64,000 bases of DNA from positions 1,240,001 to 1,304,000 of the forward strand of contig NC_016457.1 in assembly GCF_000226115.1 (NCBI RefSeq), read 5' to 3'. The position numbers and the translations under genes were made by a program. How positions within the stretch are numbered: the first letter of the stretch is position 1; each line of letters opens with the position of its first letter. Source of the DNA: Thermothielavioides terrestris NRRL 8126. Its lineage: Eukaryota; Ascomycota; Sordariomycetes; Sordariales; Chaetomiaceae. Shown piece after piece: positions 11,881 through 22,013 of the stretch. Below the pieces are notes generated by a model that searched no databases, had not been told where the DNA came from, and saw only the letters and a list, made by a program, of their open reading frames with translations.

Positions 11881-12416
11881 CGACCCTTTTAAAACCACAA
11901 CCCAGATTTTTTAGAACCACAACCCAGCCAGGGACGGCCCGTGCGACACCACCAAAACCTCGTAGCGAACATCGCCTCACGGCCTGGATGACATGTCACC
12001 ACAGGAATCGAGATAGGAATTGATATGCGATCTGAACGGTCAATTGAGACGTTATCTCCCAAGGAGAGAGCATCTGCAAAGACGGATAAAACTACCTGAG
12101 GTAGGTAGGTATCTTCGGCATTAACAGCCGGGGTTTATTATCGATAAGAAACTACTTATCGATAAGACTAGGTCACATGACTTGCAACTTGATGGGATAG
12201 GCGTATAAATAGTCAATTCGGCGTTTTCAGTCAAAGCTGCATTTTCCAGCTTCTTCAACAACACTAGCAACATCGTCGATTTGCAGGAATTTCTGTGGCG
12301 ACATGCCGGAGAGGGAGCGTGGCGATGCGCGCTGCAAAATGTTGGTGGTGACGCACGGGCCGTCCCTGGCTGGGTTGTGGTTCTAAAAAATCTGGGTTGT
12401 GGTTTTAAAAGGGTCG
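11881..12416. mobile_element. 536-bp non-autonomous Mutator-like element (MULE-type MITE)
   Basis: The termini are perfect 65-bp inverted repeats (11881-11945 and 12352-12416, beginning CGACCCTTTTAAAACC). After one mismatch they continue imperfectly for about 30 bp more. The element is bordered by a 9-bp direct duplication, GAGGAACGT. Long terminal inverted repeats plus a 9-bp duplication are the hallmark of Mutator/MULE transposons. There is no transposase ORF, so it must be moved in trans. The interior is AT-rich, with a pair of TTATCGATAA palindromes and a TATA-like GCGTATAAATAG at about 12201. It may be a deletion derivative that kept a promoter. Confidence 0.85.
12138..12166. repeat. Paired palindromes TTATCGATAAG / CTTATCGATAAG
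   Basis: Two copies of the self-complementary core TTATCGATAA at 12138-12148 and 12155-12166, separated by six bases, inside the MULE-type element. They could be a protein-binding site or merely a structural palindrome. The related core TTATCGATAA appears once more, near 31657. Confidence 0.6.
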
Positions 12417-12425
12417 GAGGAACGT
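12417..12425. repeat. Right 9-bp target-site duplication (GAGGAACGT)
   Basis: Matches 11872-11880 exactly and directly follows the right terminal inverted repeat. Confidence 0.85.
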
Positions 12426-13575
12426 TGGACAGCTTGCGAAGTTCATCCGAGCTTGGAGCTTCCCGGCGAGCTTCCCACTGCAGGGGTGCGACTGCACCAT
12501 CTTTATCCTCGTCCGACGTTGCACCGGGCTTGAACTGGATGTGCTTTGCTCCGTACAGTGGCCCGTGTCTGCCAGGCGAGTCTTACTGATAGGGATTTTG
12601 CTGTCGTCGAGAATGACGAACACCTGATAACAAACAAAAAAAATTTTGTTGGGAGAAAGTTCAACGACGGCTGAGGAGCCAGATGAGGACAGTGGCCCCG
12701 CGAACCATGGGGTCTTGAGGGTTCCCATCACAGCAACGCTAAAGACCCACTTGTGCAGATCGGGGTCCATTTCACTGGGTGCCAAAATCCTCCAATGGTC
12801 GCGACAGTTCCAGGTTCAGACGCCGTTTGCTTTCTCCGAAGGCGCGCCTTGTTGAGCAACCCCGGAACCAAAGCTCTGAAGAACTGTTGTGGCCGTCTCT
12901 TCACTAACATGACTCGGTAAACAATGCCATCGTTGCTATGGCTCGCTCGAGGTGAGAGAGTCAATAAAGGACGAATTCTACACGAGACCGGCACGATATC
13001 GGCGCGCTGTTTCTGCCATCTGCCTCCATTGCATGGTTGGCCGGAGCAGAGCGAGGCAGTGGAGGCAAGGCGAGGCTGGGAGGCGGTCAGACAGACGCGT
13101 GCACCCAAGGCTCAGCAAGGGAGGGTGATTAGCGGCCCCCACTTCGCATGGGTCTTGTTGATCTCTGTTCTCAAGTGACTGCGAACAGGTCCAAGATCCA
13201 ATGACCAACAGGCGGTGTGAAGGCCCTTCGGCAAGGCGACTCGTCGGGGCTCATCGGCGAGGAGGAAAGCATCCCGGACACCACACGAGTGAACACAAGA
13301 GTTGTGAGGCACAGGACAGTCGGGTAGCCTCGGCATCTCGGCGTCCCGACAACCTCGAGGATGACGTCGCCAGACTTTGACGAATCTCTTGCTGCTGTGT
13401 CCTCGTGGAGACTCCTCGAGCACACAGCAAAGTGTTTATTCCGTATTCCATATTGCTGCAAGGCTGATGCCAAGACCGGGAGGGTCAAAAGACGGGGGTC
13501 ATGAAACCGTAACTCATGCCTCTCCCTTCGACGAGAAAACAGAAAACAACTTCATCATCTTGGACTGCCCCAGTT
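12426..13575. other. Gene-free stretch between the MITE and the DUF7580-type gene
   Basis: Only short ORFs on both strands, none resembling a protein family and none extendable by splice sites. It includes the 3' flank of the minus-strand DUF7580-type gene. Confidence 0.5.
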
Positions 13576-15482
13576 TCAGTCACCCAGACTCGTATGCCCC
13601 AAAATGGCCTCCAGCTCCAGCACCACGCGACCGTACACCTCCCGCCGGAAATCCTCCTCGTCCAGGTCCCGCGACGCCACGCAGCCCATGCACCGCTCCA
13701 CCACCACCTTGTACGCTGGGCTGATCAGCGCCACGCGCTGTTCCAGCAGCCGGTGCGCCGTGACCGAGTCGCGGACGAGCCCGCGCGTGTCGCCGGGCAC
13801 CGCCAGCGCCCGCTCGTGCGGCTCGCGCAGCGCGTCCAGTGAGGCCCCCAGCACGATCTCGAGCAGCATGATCCCGAGCGCGAACAGCGTCGGGTTGCGG
13901 TCCAGTGATACGACCGTGTTGGGGGCGCGGGGGGAGGGGTCCTGACTTGATGATGATGACGGCCCGCCGCCGCGCTCGCGCTCCGGGAAGTTGCGCAGCA
14001 GGAACGGGTGCTCGTAGGAGAGGCGCGGGCCGCGCTTGAAGAAGTACACGTGTGTGCTGGTGGGCGCCTCGGGCAGCCAGGGGGTCTTGCTGAGCTGGAG
14101 CACGCTAGAGGCGACGATATGGGCCAGGCGGATCTTCTCTTTCAGGGAGGCCAGCGGCTGGAGGCCGTCTCTTTGCTCCAGGACGTCGCGGAGCGTGACG
14201 ACGGACCAGGTGTCGCTGTCCGCTGCTGAGCCCCGTGGATACACCCGAAAGCAGCGCTCGGTGTGCTGGCCCTTGTCGATGAGGTGGCCGTAGCAGGCCG
14301 GCCGTTCGTCTCCGCGAGCATTCTTCAACGCCACGCAGAGGTCGACCAGCGGCCCCGGCGTGCGGTTGGCATCATCGACCGACGTGTCGATAAAGGCCAC
14401 CCTGGTCGCATGCTGTGCGAGGTTGGCCATTGCCACTTTCACGCCTGGGGCTGGTGATTCGACAGAGCCGACAGAGAGTAGTTTCTGTGCGACCACGAAC
14501 GAAATCTTCTTCGCTCTCTTTGGTTTCGTGGCAGGGGAGCAGGAAACCACTGGCGTCGCGTCAAGAGGTTGTTTCATGCTCTCGGCCGCCGGTTCCGCCG
14601 GTTTGATGCTGATCTCGTCCCAGACATGCCTCCTCGCCGCCCCGTCGTGGACCTCAGACGATATGGCCATTGTAAATTGTACGCTGTGCCGGACCTTTTC
14701 GTCCTCGTCGTCGTAGCCGGCCTCAATGGGTGGCGCATTTAACTCAAGACCAACATCATGCGAGTCGTTACAGAGGATGCTTGAGCGCAGAGCTCGGTAG
14801 ATACTTGTGGAGAGGTCTCGCAGGATGTTCAAAACCCTGCCACGAGTCCGCCTCCGCCGGGCGGGCTCGAGGCTAACGCTGAGCCGAGTCAGCCCCTCCA
14901 GGTCGCTGATCCCTTTGGAGATGGTGGCGAGGGCCTCCTGATAGTCCTTCCTGTTCAAGCGAAATAGGAACTTCTTGAACTCGCGTGTCATGCGCCCTTT
15001 GTTGACCCATTCGACCTGGACATAAGATATCAGCATGACGTTCAAGGCCGAAGTAGAAAGGGCTCATAGAGGAGGCAGAAGACGCAGGATGTACTCGCCT
15101 GTCCGTCAGGGCTGATGTCAATCTGGAGCCGTTTTCTCATGCTGTCGAGCGCTTCCTTGATTTCGAACACGGTGGTCTCGAACGGGCCATATGAGTTCCA
15201 AAGCACGCGGCGGAGCTTTTGGCTAGACTCCTTGGCCTGCCACAGCGGCCCCATTGGGTCCTGCAGCATCGGCTCGATATCTCGTTCGGGCACGATGTCC
15301 CGAAGCAGCTGGTCACAGACATTATAGAGCTTTGCCCGCTCCGTTGTTAGTTGGCGGTGAATGCTCCTCAGCTCTGAGGGAACTTTGTTCCAGTCCCTCA
15401 GGAAGTCCATGTAGGCCTCCACAGCTGAGATCATTAGGGGCAGCGCGCCCAAAACCACGCCGACGATTTCGAAACCGGACAT
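13576..15482 (-). CDS. DUF7580-type protein with hydrophobic N-terminal domain
   Basis: Two exons, 15482-15099 and 15015-13576, give 607 residues. The N-terminus (MSGFEIVGVVLGALPLMISA) is the hydrophobic helix seen at the start of many fungal HeLo-like/Fungal_N proteins tied to cell-death signalling, and a helical region follows. From about residue 330 it resembles DUF7580: a degenerate kinase-like fold with RIRLAHIVASSVLQL-type, PWLPE, HPFLLRNF and FALGIMLLEIVLG segments, but no clear catalytic lysine or DFG triad. That points to a scaffold or pseudokinase. The intron 15016-15098 has a GC donor (CAG|GCGAGT); the GT site three bases further in would break the frame. It is divergent from the TPR gene with 301 bp between the starts. 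Domain names are by resemblance. A role in incompatibility or immunity is inferred. Confidence 0.8.
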
Positions 15483-15783
15483 AGTGATTGATGGGCGGAT
15501 AGCCGTGCGGTTGCTGCTTGTTACGGTCCTCCACGTTGAGGATTGGATCGGAAAGATGGACAGTGATCAGAGCATGCGGTGCCGCACCCCCGGAGCCTCA
15601 GCCTCGTGCATGCCGCGACGCTGAATGGCTAAATATAATCATCTGCACGGCAACCTACCCCGCACCAGCTGAAGCACTCTTCAGGTTCTCTCCCATGCTA
15701 CTCGCTTGGAGTCAGGCAAAGAACAGCAATCACTTAAGCCTTCTCAAGGTTACGACTGACTGCCCTTACCCGGCTCGTTCGCG
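15483..15783. promoter_or_regulatory. Shared divergent promoter region
   Basis: These 301 bp lie between the start codons of the minus-strand DUF7580-type gene and the plus-strand TPR gene, so the promoters must overlap or be shared. No specific operator motif is recognised. Confidence 0.45.
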
Positions 15784-18700
15784 ATGAGCCACAACCCAAG
15801 CCCAGGGGCGATCGCTCAGAATGTTCATGTTGTTTTGCAATCCTTTCGAAACCTCTTCCACGCTCTCGACGAGCGAGATGCCTCCACAGATTTGCACCGG
15901 TCTCTCATATCCAGGTTCGAGAATGAGAGCACACGCTTCAAGATGTGGGCTGGAAATCTCGGGGCCCACCAGAGAGGCCGGGCTTCGCTCGACTACCGGC
16001 TGAGGGAAGCTCCTCACTTGCAAGAACAGGTTGTTTATCTACTCAAGGACCTGTCCCAGTCCTTGCAGGACGCCGTCTCCATGGTCTGCCGCGAGGAGCG
16101 GCGCTCACATCTTGGAATTGGTGCTCAGCCCGAGGCGCTTGATATCAAGCAGCAACCCTTGCACTCATCAGATGACCCCGAACGAAGGAGCGAGGACAGT
16201 TTTTCCGGCTCGGATGACGACGAAGCCCCTCTGCAGAATGGTCCAACGGAGCTCTGTGTCGATGTCGCCGAGGCCATCGACTGCCTCCTGCGCCTCTCGG
16301 TTGCCATCGCGAACCCAGCACCGCACGAGAGAGCCCGCGTTGGCGATGCCGAGGATGTTTCCATCCGCGAGACGTACGACATTAGATATGTTCAGGAGAA
16401 ATTCCCCATGATGGACCCCGCGCTTTCCGGGGTTCTGGGGAAAGCCATTACGCGACGGCGCCAGTTTTTCAGGTACCGTGAGGCCCACCACGCGAAGCTA
16501 GCGGCAGGTCTGGAGAGGTTGGGCCACGACGGGAACGCCAAGGATACAGGTCAAACCGAGATCGTCCCCAAGACGGTCGCGTCATCTTTGCCCAGCCACT
16601 TCAAGGAGCTGACCGGCATCGACTTGAGAACGAGTGTCTTTGACGAGGACAGAGGGTCCGAGACGGGCATGTCGCAGACCTCGTATGCTACCTCGGCCGG
16701 CTTCATGCCCGAGGAAGTCGACGGTCAGCCCGTGGAACCGCCGGCGCCGCTCAAGGTGCCGCCCTTGCCCGCAGCCGCACAGCATGGGAGCTTTGAATGT
16801 CCATTTTGTTACAGGATGGTCTCCGCCAGCACCCGTTCGGCATGGAAGTAAGTCGAAACCTATTCCCTCAAGCACACACACACTTGAGCCCCTCAATATC
16901 GCATTCGTCTAACTGAGTTCTCTATATAGACGCCATGTGTTCGGAGATCTCCGCCCCTATACCTGTCTCTTCCCCGAATGCGCCGAATCCCACGCCGATT
17001 TTGACCGCCGCCATCTTTGGGAGGCACACATCTCGCAGCACCACTGGCAGTCATTCTACTGCCCCTTCACGTGCGATACCAGCTTCCCCTCTGCGTCCGA
17101 ACTCAGGCAGCACCTGAGCCATCAGCACATGCCAGGTGCCACGGACGAGCAGCTCAATGCCGTCGTATCCCTCGGCAAGAGGGCCGCCGCCGCCGACACT
17201 GCCAACGAATGTCCCATGTGCCGGCATACCGTGATAGGGCTGAGGCCATATATCCGGCACGTGGGCCGTCATCTCGAACAGCTTGCCCTCTTTGCCCTTC
17301 CGCATCTGGAAGATGAGAATCACTCCGAAGGTGGTCGAAGTGACCAAGAGAGTGGCACTTCGTCGTGCGACGACGAAATTCATGGCGTGGATAACGACGA
17401 ACCTCACGAGCGCACGGAGCCGATCGAACTCGCCAGGGATGACCTCGGACAGGACGATATATCGACTCTCGAGACGGTCAACAACTTGGGCAACGTCTAT
17501 AGGAAACGAGGCCGGCTAACGGAAGCCGAGTCGATGTTTCAGAGGGCACTAGAAGGCCAGGAGAATGCGCTCGGACGGGACCACCCATCGACTCTCCAGA
17601 CGGTCCACAACTTAGGTATCTTCTATGCGAATCAAGGCCGGCTAACGGAAGCCGAGTCGATGTTTCAGTGGGCGCTAGAAGGCCAGGAGAAGGCACTTGC
17701 ACAGGACGACGTATCGACTCTCGACACAGTCTGCAGCTTAGGCAGCGTCTATTGGAAACAAGGCCGGCTAACGGAAGCCGAGTCGATGTATCAGCGGGCA
17801 CTAGAAGGCTATAAGAAGGCGCTTGGACGGGACCACCCATCGACTCTCCAGACGGTCCACAACGTAGGCATCTTCTATGGGACTCACGGCCGGCTAACGG
17901 AAGCCGAGTCAATGTTTCAGTGGGCGTTAGAAGGCCGGGAGAAGGCGCTTGGGCGAGACCACCTATCGACTCTTGAGACGGTTTACAACTTAGGCATCGT
18001 CTATGAGAATCAAGGCCGGCTAATGGAAGCCGAGTCGATGTTTCAGTGGGCACTAAAAGGCCGGGAGAAGGCGCTTGGACCGGACCACCTATCGACTCTT
18101 TCAACGGTCAACAACTTGGGTATCGTCTATGAGAATCAAGGCCGGCTAATGGAAGCTGAGTCGATGTTTCAGCGGGCACTAGAAGGCCGGGAGAAGGCGC
18201 TTGGACGAGACCACCCATCGACTCTTGAAACCGTTCACAGCTTGGCAGTCCTCTATGCGACTCAAGGCGAGCTAACGGAAGCCGAGTCGATGTATCAGCG
18301 GGCACTACGATCAGCACCCCAGGGACCCGACCAGAACGCCAAGCGGCCCATCATCGCCACTCCAGGGCATCGCCTGTCCGACCGGGGGTCCGGAAACCTG
18401 TCGCGTGACATCAACCAATCGAGCAACGAGGGGCAGCATTACGCACAGCCCGCTTCCTCTAGTCCGCGGAGCCGAGCTGCCGGCCACGTACCCTCCAGCG
18501 CGGTCGTGGATGAGGAGGGAGACCAAAGTCTGAGGGACAGGTCTCCTCCACGCAGAGGGGCGCTAAACGTCGGCCCGAGACATCCCGTCAAACCCAACCG
18601 GCCCTTTTTCGATAGGGGATATTATGAGTACATCAACCCGAGCGACCTCGCCGGATACGACCAGGCCGACCGTCCTTTTCAGCCTGGACATAATCAGGAC

Positions 18701-19065
18701 GAGGACGTCGAGGCTAATGCACCGCCGGGAGCAAAATGGACCAAGACAAAGCGCCACTTAGTCAGCCCGGAGACGCTCACAACATTCAAGGAGCGGTTCG
18801 AAGTGCGCGATGACTTCGTTATCGTGCAAAGGATGCTCAGCGAGGAGGAGTTCCATCGGTATTGGTCCTTCACCGCCATGTCAATAGGTATGTCATCCCC
18901 ATTCTCCCTCTCGTTACTAATTAGTTAGCATTTGTAAAACGAGACAAGAGCACATGTTAATATAGCGACATTTTTACAGAGAGGGAAATGAAAGCAATGT
19001 TGGAAGAGCAAAAGCGAGAGGAACCCAGCGAGTCGGAGCATGACGGTGACCGAAACCGCGACTGA
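15784..19065 (+). CDS. acuF-type C2H2 zinc finger / TPR / DUF8035-like protein, truncated by a stop
   Basis: Exons 15784-16847, 16930-18887 and 18980-19065 give 1,035 residues. Order: a helical N-terminal region; an atypical C2H2 zinc-finger block, about residues 337-475 (CPFC, HISQHH, CPMC, HVGRHLEQLALFALP), of the kind shared by many fungal signalling proteins; an acidic linker; seven kinesin-light-chain-like TPR units of exactly 42 residues (about 533-825); a proline/arginine-rich linker; and a DUF8035-like C-terminus (YYEYINPSDLAGYDQADRP and a KWTKTKRHLVSPETL-type segment). The TGA at 19063-19065 is followed in frame by 48 more codons rich in Asp/Arg/Glu/His, continuing the same composition. 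The gene therefore looks shortened by one C-to-T change. Protein binding through the TPRs is the expected role; the partner is unknown. The divergent DUF7580-type neighbour suggests a joint recognition function (inference). Confidence 0.82.
17462..18343 (+). repeat. Seven 126-bp near-identical TPR-coding units
   Basis: Units start at 17462, 17588, 17714, 17840, 17966, 18092 and 18218, an exact 126-bp period. Blocks such as GGCCGGCTAACGGAAGCCGA recur almost unchanged. Each unit encodes one 42-residue TPR (GRLTEAESMFQ core). Differences cluster at a few codons (Q/W after MF, N/H/Y/C before the NLG-like motif). Such sameness at DNA level suggests recent amplification or gene conversion. Confidence 0.92.
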
Positions 19066-19725
19066 GACCGTGACCGTGAGCATGAGCATGAGCGTGATGG
19101 CGATGGCGATGGCGATAACGAGAAAAAGCGGTGCCAAAGAGAACCGGGCCGTGAAAAGGAGCGGTATCAACGGTCCCCCTACGCAAGTTCGACGAGGAGG
19201 AAGGGGGTCTAGATGTGCAGGAATACTTGGGTGGTGGGTTAGCAGGCATCATCTGTCATGTTGCGAGCGAGGCAGGGGGAGGAGTTATGGGGACTGAGTG
19301 GGAGAAAATGGGAGATGTGAGATTGAGATTCAGCATTCCACTTTGCCTCCCAAAACAGAACGTCAAAGGGTCTATCCTGGGTTAACCAAGATTGCTAACG
19401 GCATGTGCTGACATTGAGAGTCTCTCTGCGCGGCCTTCCCAATAGCTACATCAAAAAAATCCCGAACCTGAAACGCCGACCCTTCGCTGCAGACGTTATG
19501 ACACGCCAAGTGGCATGTCGATACTAATGCGAGAAACGGTGCCCAACCCATTCCACTGACCGCCCACCAGCCGTCCTCCTCCTACATGCTCACACCACCT
19601 CCCCAAGACAACTCGATGCAAGGGATCTGCATCAAACACCGAGACAGCGTCATCCTACCCCCGGACAAGACGATACGGAGACGATGCAACGCGACGCCAC
19701 GCGATACTGTACCGCGTCTCCGGGC
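19066..19725. other. Lost C-terminal tail and 3' intergenic region of the TPR gene
   Basis: Positions 19066-19212 stay open in the TPR gene's frame for 48 codons up to a second stop (TAG 19210-19212), encoding an RD/EH/GD-rich tail on simple repeats such as GATGGCGATGGC. The rest, to the stop of the Snf7 gene at 19726, shows no gene. Confidence 0.6.
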
Positions 19726-20611
19726 TCAGATGGCCATCTCGGCCTGCAGCTTCCTGAGTTCGGCTTCCTCGTCGTCCTCGGCAACTGGGGCGGCAGGGGC
19801 TTTGCCTTTGACTAGAACCGAGTCAGCACAGACTGATCGACGCCGAGGGGTTGCCCCATCTTGAACGTCGAACTCACTCTCTCCATTGGCCACCGTCGGC
19901 AGGCGCTGGATGGAATCGACAGGAACGGCGCCCGTCTTGAGCATCTTGTCCTCCAGCTCCTGTTGCTGCAGCTCCTCCAGCTCGTCCTCCAGCTCTGTGT
20001 CGTCGACTTGCGGCCCGACGTTGATGCTGCCCATTGCCTCGGCAATCTCCTCGTTGATCCGGTTGTATTCTTGGAGTTTATCCCTGCCCCTGCAGTCAGT
20101 CTCCGTCTTGCTGCTACTGCTCCTCCCCCGCAGGATACATACATGGTCTCGTCGACCTTGGCGGGCGTGAGCTTGCCGTGTATTGACTTCATGGCCTCGC
20201 TGGCCCGCTGCATCGCCATGAAGGTCTCCTGGTTGATATTCGCCGACTCGATCGCGTTCATCTGCGACTCGATGGTTCCGATGTGATTCAGCGTCTGTTC
20301 AAGGTTGTGCTCGTGGATCTTCTTGCGCCGTAGCGCCGCCTTCGCAGCTGTTCCACAACGGTTTGCGTCAGCATCACCCTAGTCGCGCCCGGCTGGTATC
20401 CAACAACGCGAGCGCCAGGCAGCATACCGGCCTTGTTTGTATTGACGTTCTTCCTCGCTATCTGGTCCTGTTCCTCGATCTGGCGAGTGAGATGGGCCTC
20501 GCGCTTCTGCAGCATCTCGAGCTGCGTGCGAAGGTCGAGGATGACATTCTTGGGCGTGTCTTTCCGCTTCTGGGCGGCGCCGCCGCCGAACCATCCCCAG
20601 ATTCCCGACAT
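19726..20611 (-). CDS. snf7: ESCRT-III subunit Snf7/Vps32 (CHMP4 family)
   Basis: Exons 20611-20428, 20347-20143, 20083-19878 and 19811-19726 join in phase to 226 residues, the usual Snf7 length. The N-terminus (MSGIWGWFGGG) and the basic, glutamine-rich helices (LEMLQKREAHLTRQIEEQ, then RRKKIHEHNLEQTLNHIGT) form the Snf7 core. The acidic C-terminal half ends in AELRKLQAEMAI, the region carrying the Vps4-binding MIM and Bro1-binding helices. Snf7 polymerises on endosomal membranes to drive multivesicular-body budding, and in fungi it also acts in pH sensing with PalA/Rim20. The three introns (80, 59 and 66 nt) have canonical GT-AG ends. It lies head-to-head with Ten1, about 700 bp away. Confidence 0.95.
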
Positions 20612-21310
20612 GGCGGGCGTTTCGAGGTTTTCTTTTTCTTTTTTTTCTCTTTTTCAAAGGTGCCCGGCGGCGACAGCGGGGAAGGCGGGCGTCGAGACGA
20701 GGAGGTTTTGAGGTTCCGGTGTCGCGGGCGAGGGGCAGGTGATCGATCAGCTGGGCCGATGACGCCTCATCAAGTTTTGGCGGGGTCGCAACCCGGCTCC
20801 AGGCAACCTGATAAGGCCCGCGTGTCAAGCGGCCGAACAGTGAACCAAGGTGATGTTAGTCCGCCAGCCGGATAGGCTGCTCGCTCAAACAAACTTATCG
20901 TAAATGGAAGCCTGGGATTGAGCTGACGAAAGCGCGCAAAATCGTCTGGATGTCAGAGTCTGGATGCCAGAGTCTGGCTGCCTATCGAGCGGGCTGATGC
21001 ACCTCGCTGCCAACAAGGGTTGCGACTTAGGTCGCTTGTGATTGGAGGAGTGGCAGCACGCATACACCAGCGCATGCCTGCTTGAGCTCCGAAGTATATC
21101 CGTGAAGCCACGTGACTCCGCTGTGTCTGAGAGTGTGACTAAGCCTCATGGCCCATCATGTGTCCCGCATTCACCATTGGACCTCGAATCCTCAGCGACA
21201 CCTGATGTTCCCAGGCTGCCTGTCGCTCGGGGCCCTTGTGAGGCACCTCGCTGCGGAATTGCATAGGAAACAAGAATGCATTAATTAACTGTCTCTCTCC
21301 AACCCCCATC
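20612..21310. promoter_or_regulatory. Divergent promoter region of snf7 and ten1
   Basis: 699 bp with a T/C-rich tract next to the snf7 start (about 20630-20660). No other gene or recognisable operator is seen. Confidence 0.4.
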
Positions 21311-22013
21311 ATGTCCAACGGCCCGCGGCCATCCCAGCTCTGCCTGCTTTCAGCGCTGCCGACGAAGCAGGTCGGCGACAAAGTCAGATTCTTGGGATGG
21401 TGAGTGAAACTCAGCGTAGACCGGAGAACTTGTTAGCTTTTCCCTCCTTCTCTCCGTTTCTCTTTCTCCTCCTCCTCCTCCTCCTTCTTCTTTTCTTCTT
21501 ATTGAGTGTTACTCAATTAGTTTTCTTTCCCTCTTTCCTTTCTCGCGCAGATGTTTGCGAACAGTCAATTTGGGCAGGGGTCTGAAGGCTTGATGAATCT
21601 ATCGAGGGCTCACTCTCATATAAGCTCACAGCCTGCCACTCAAGTTCCTAGATTGCGGCTGACTTGCCATCCCTAGTGTAAGCTCCTACACGCCTGCATC
21701 TGGTGTGCTGGCTTTGGAGCATCGCCTTCCGGAGGAATCCTGCTCCGTCCTCGCCTTGGTGGACGTCAATCTCGTCCTCGAAAGCCTAAGCGCGGATCAG
21801 ACACGCGTTGGAGAGTGGATCAATGTCATCGGATACATCACTGATGTCGCTCCCTCAGCCGACGGCAAAAAACCGCACTCCCAAGCCCCAAGGGTGCATG
21901 CTCAAGCAGTCCTTCTCTGGTCGGCTGGGCCGGTCGATGTGCGGAGATACGAGGCGTCCGTCAGGGGTCTCAATGCTATTATGTGCTCAGACAGCTGTCA
22001 CAGGGCGTCCTAA
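21311..22013 (+). CDS. ten1: Telomere-capping CST complex subunit Ten1
   Basis: Exons 21311-21399 and 21677-22013 give 141 residues. Exon 1 encodes MSNGPRPSQLCLLSALPTKQ and ends in KVRFLG; the split codon gives Cys, and exon 2 continues VSSYTPASGVLALEH. A VLALVDVNLVLESL block, GEWINVIGYI, and AVLLWSAGPVDVRRYEA follow. This is the order of elements in the single OB-fold of fungal Ten1. Ten1 with Stn1 binds the single-stranded telomeric overhang and limits resection and telomerase. The intron (21400-21676) is long for this genome, 277 nt, with a strong CT tract. The short first exon makes the gene easy to miss. The identification rests on recalled family features and was not searched. Confidence 0.88.

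Noticed and set aside
12405..13108. Overlapping minus-strand ORFs of 126 codons near the MITE
   Set aside because: One enters the transposon end, and none resembles a transposase or any known family.
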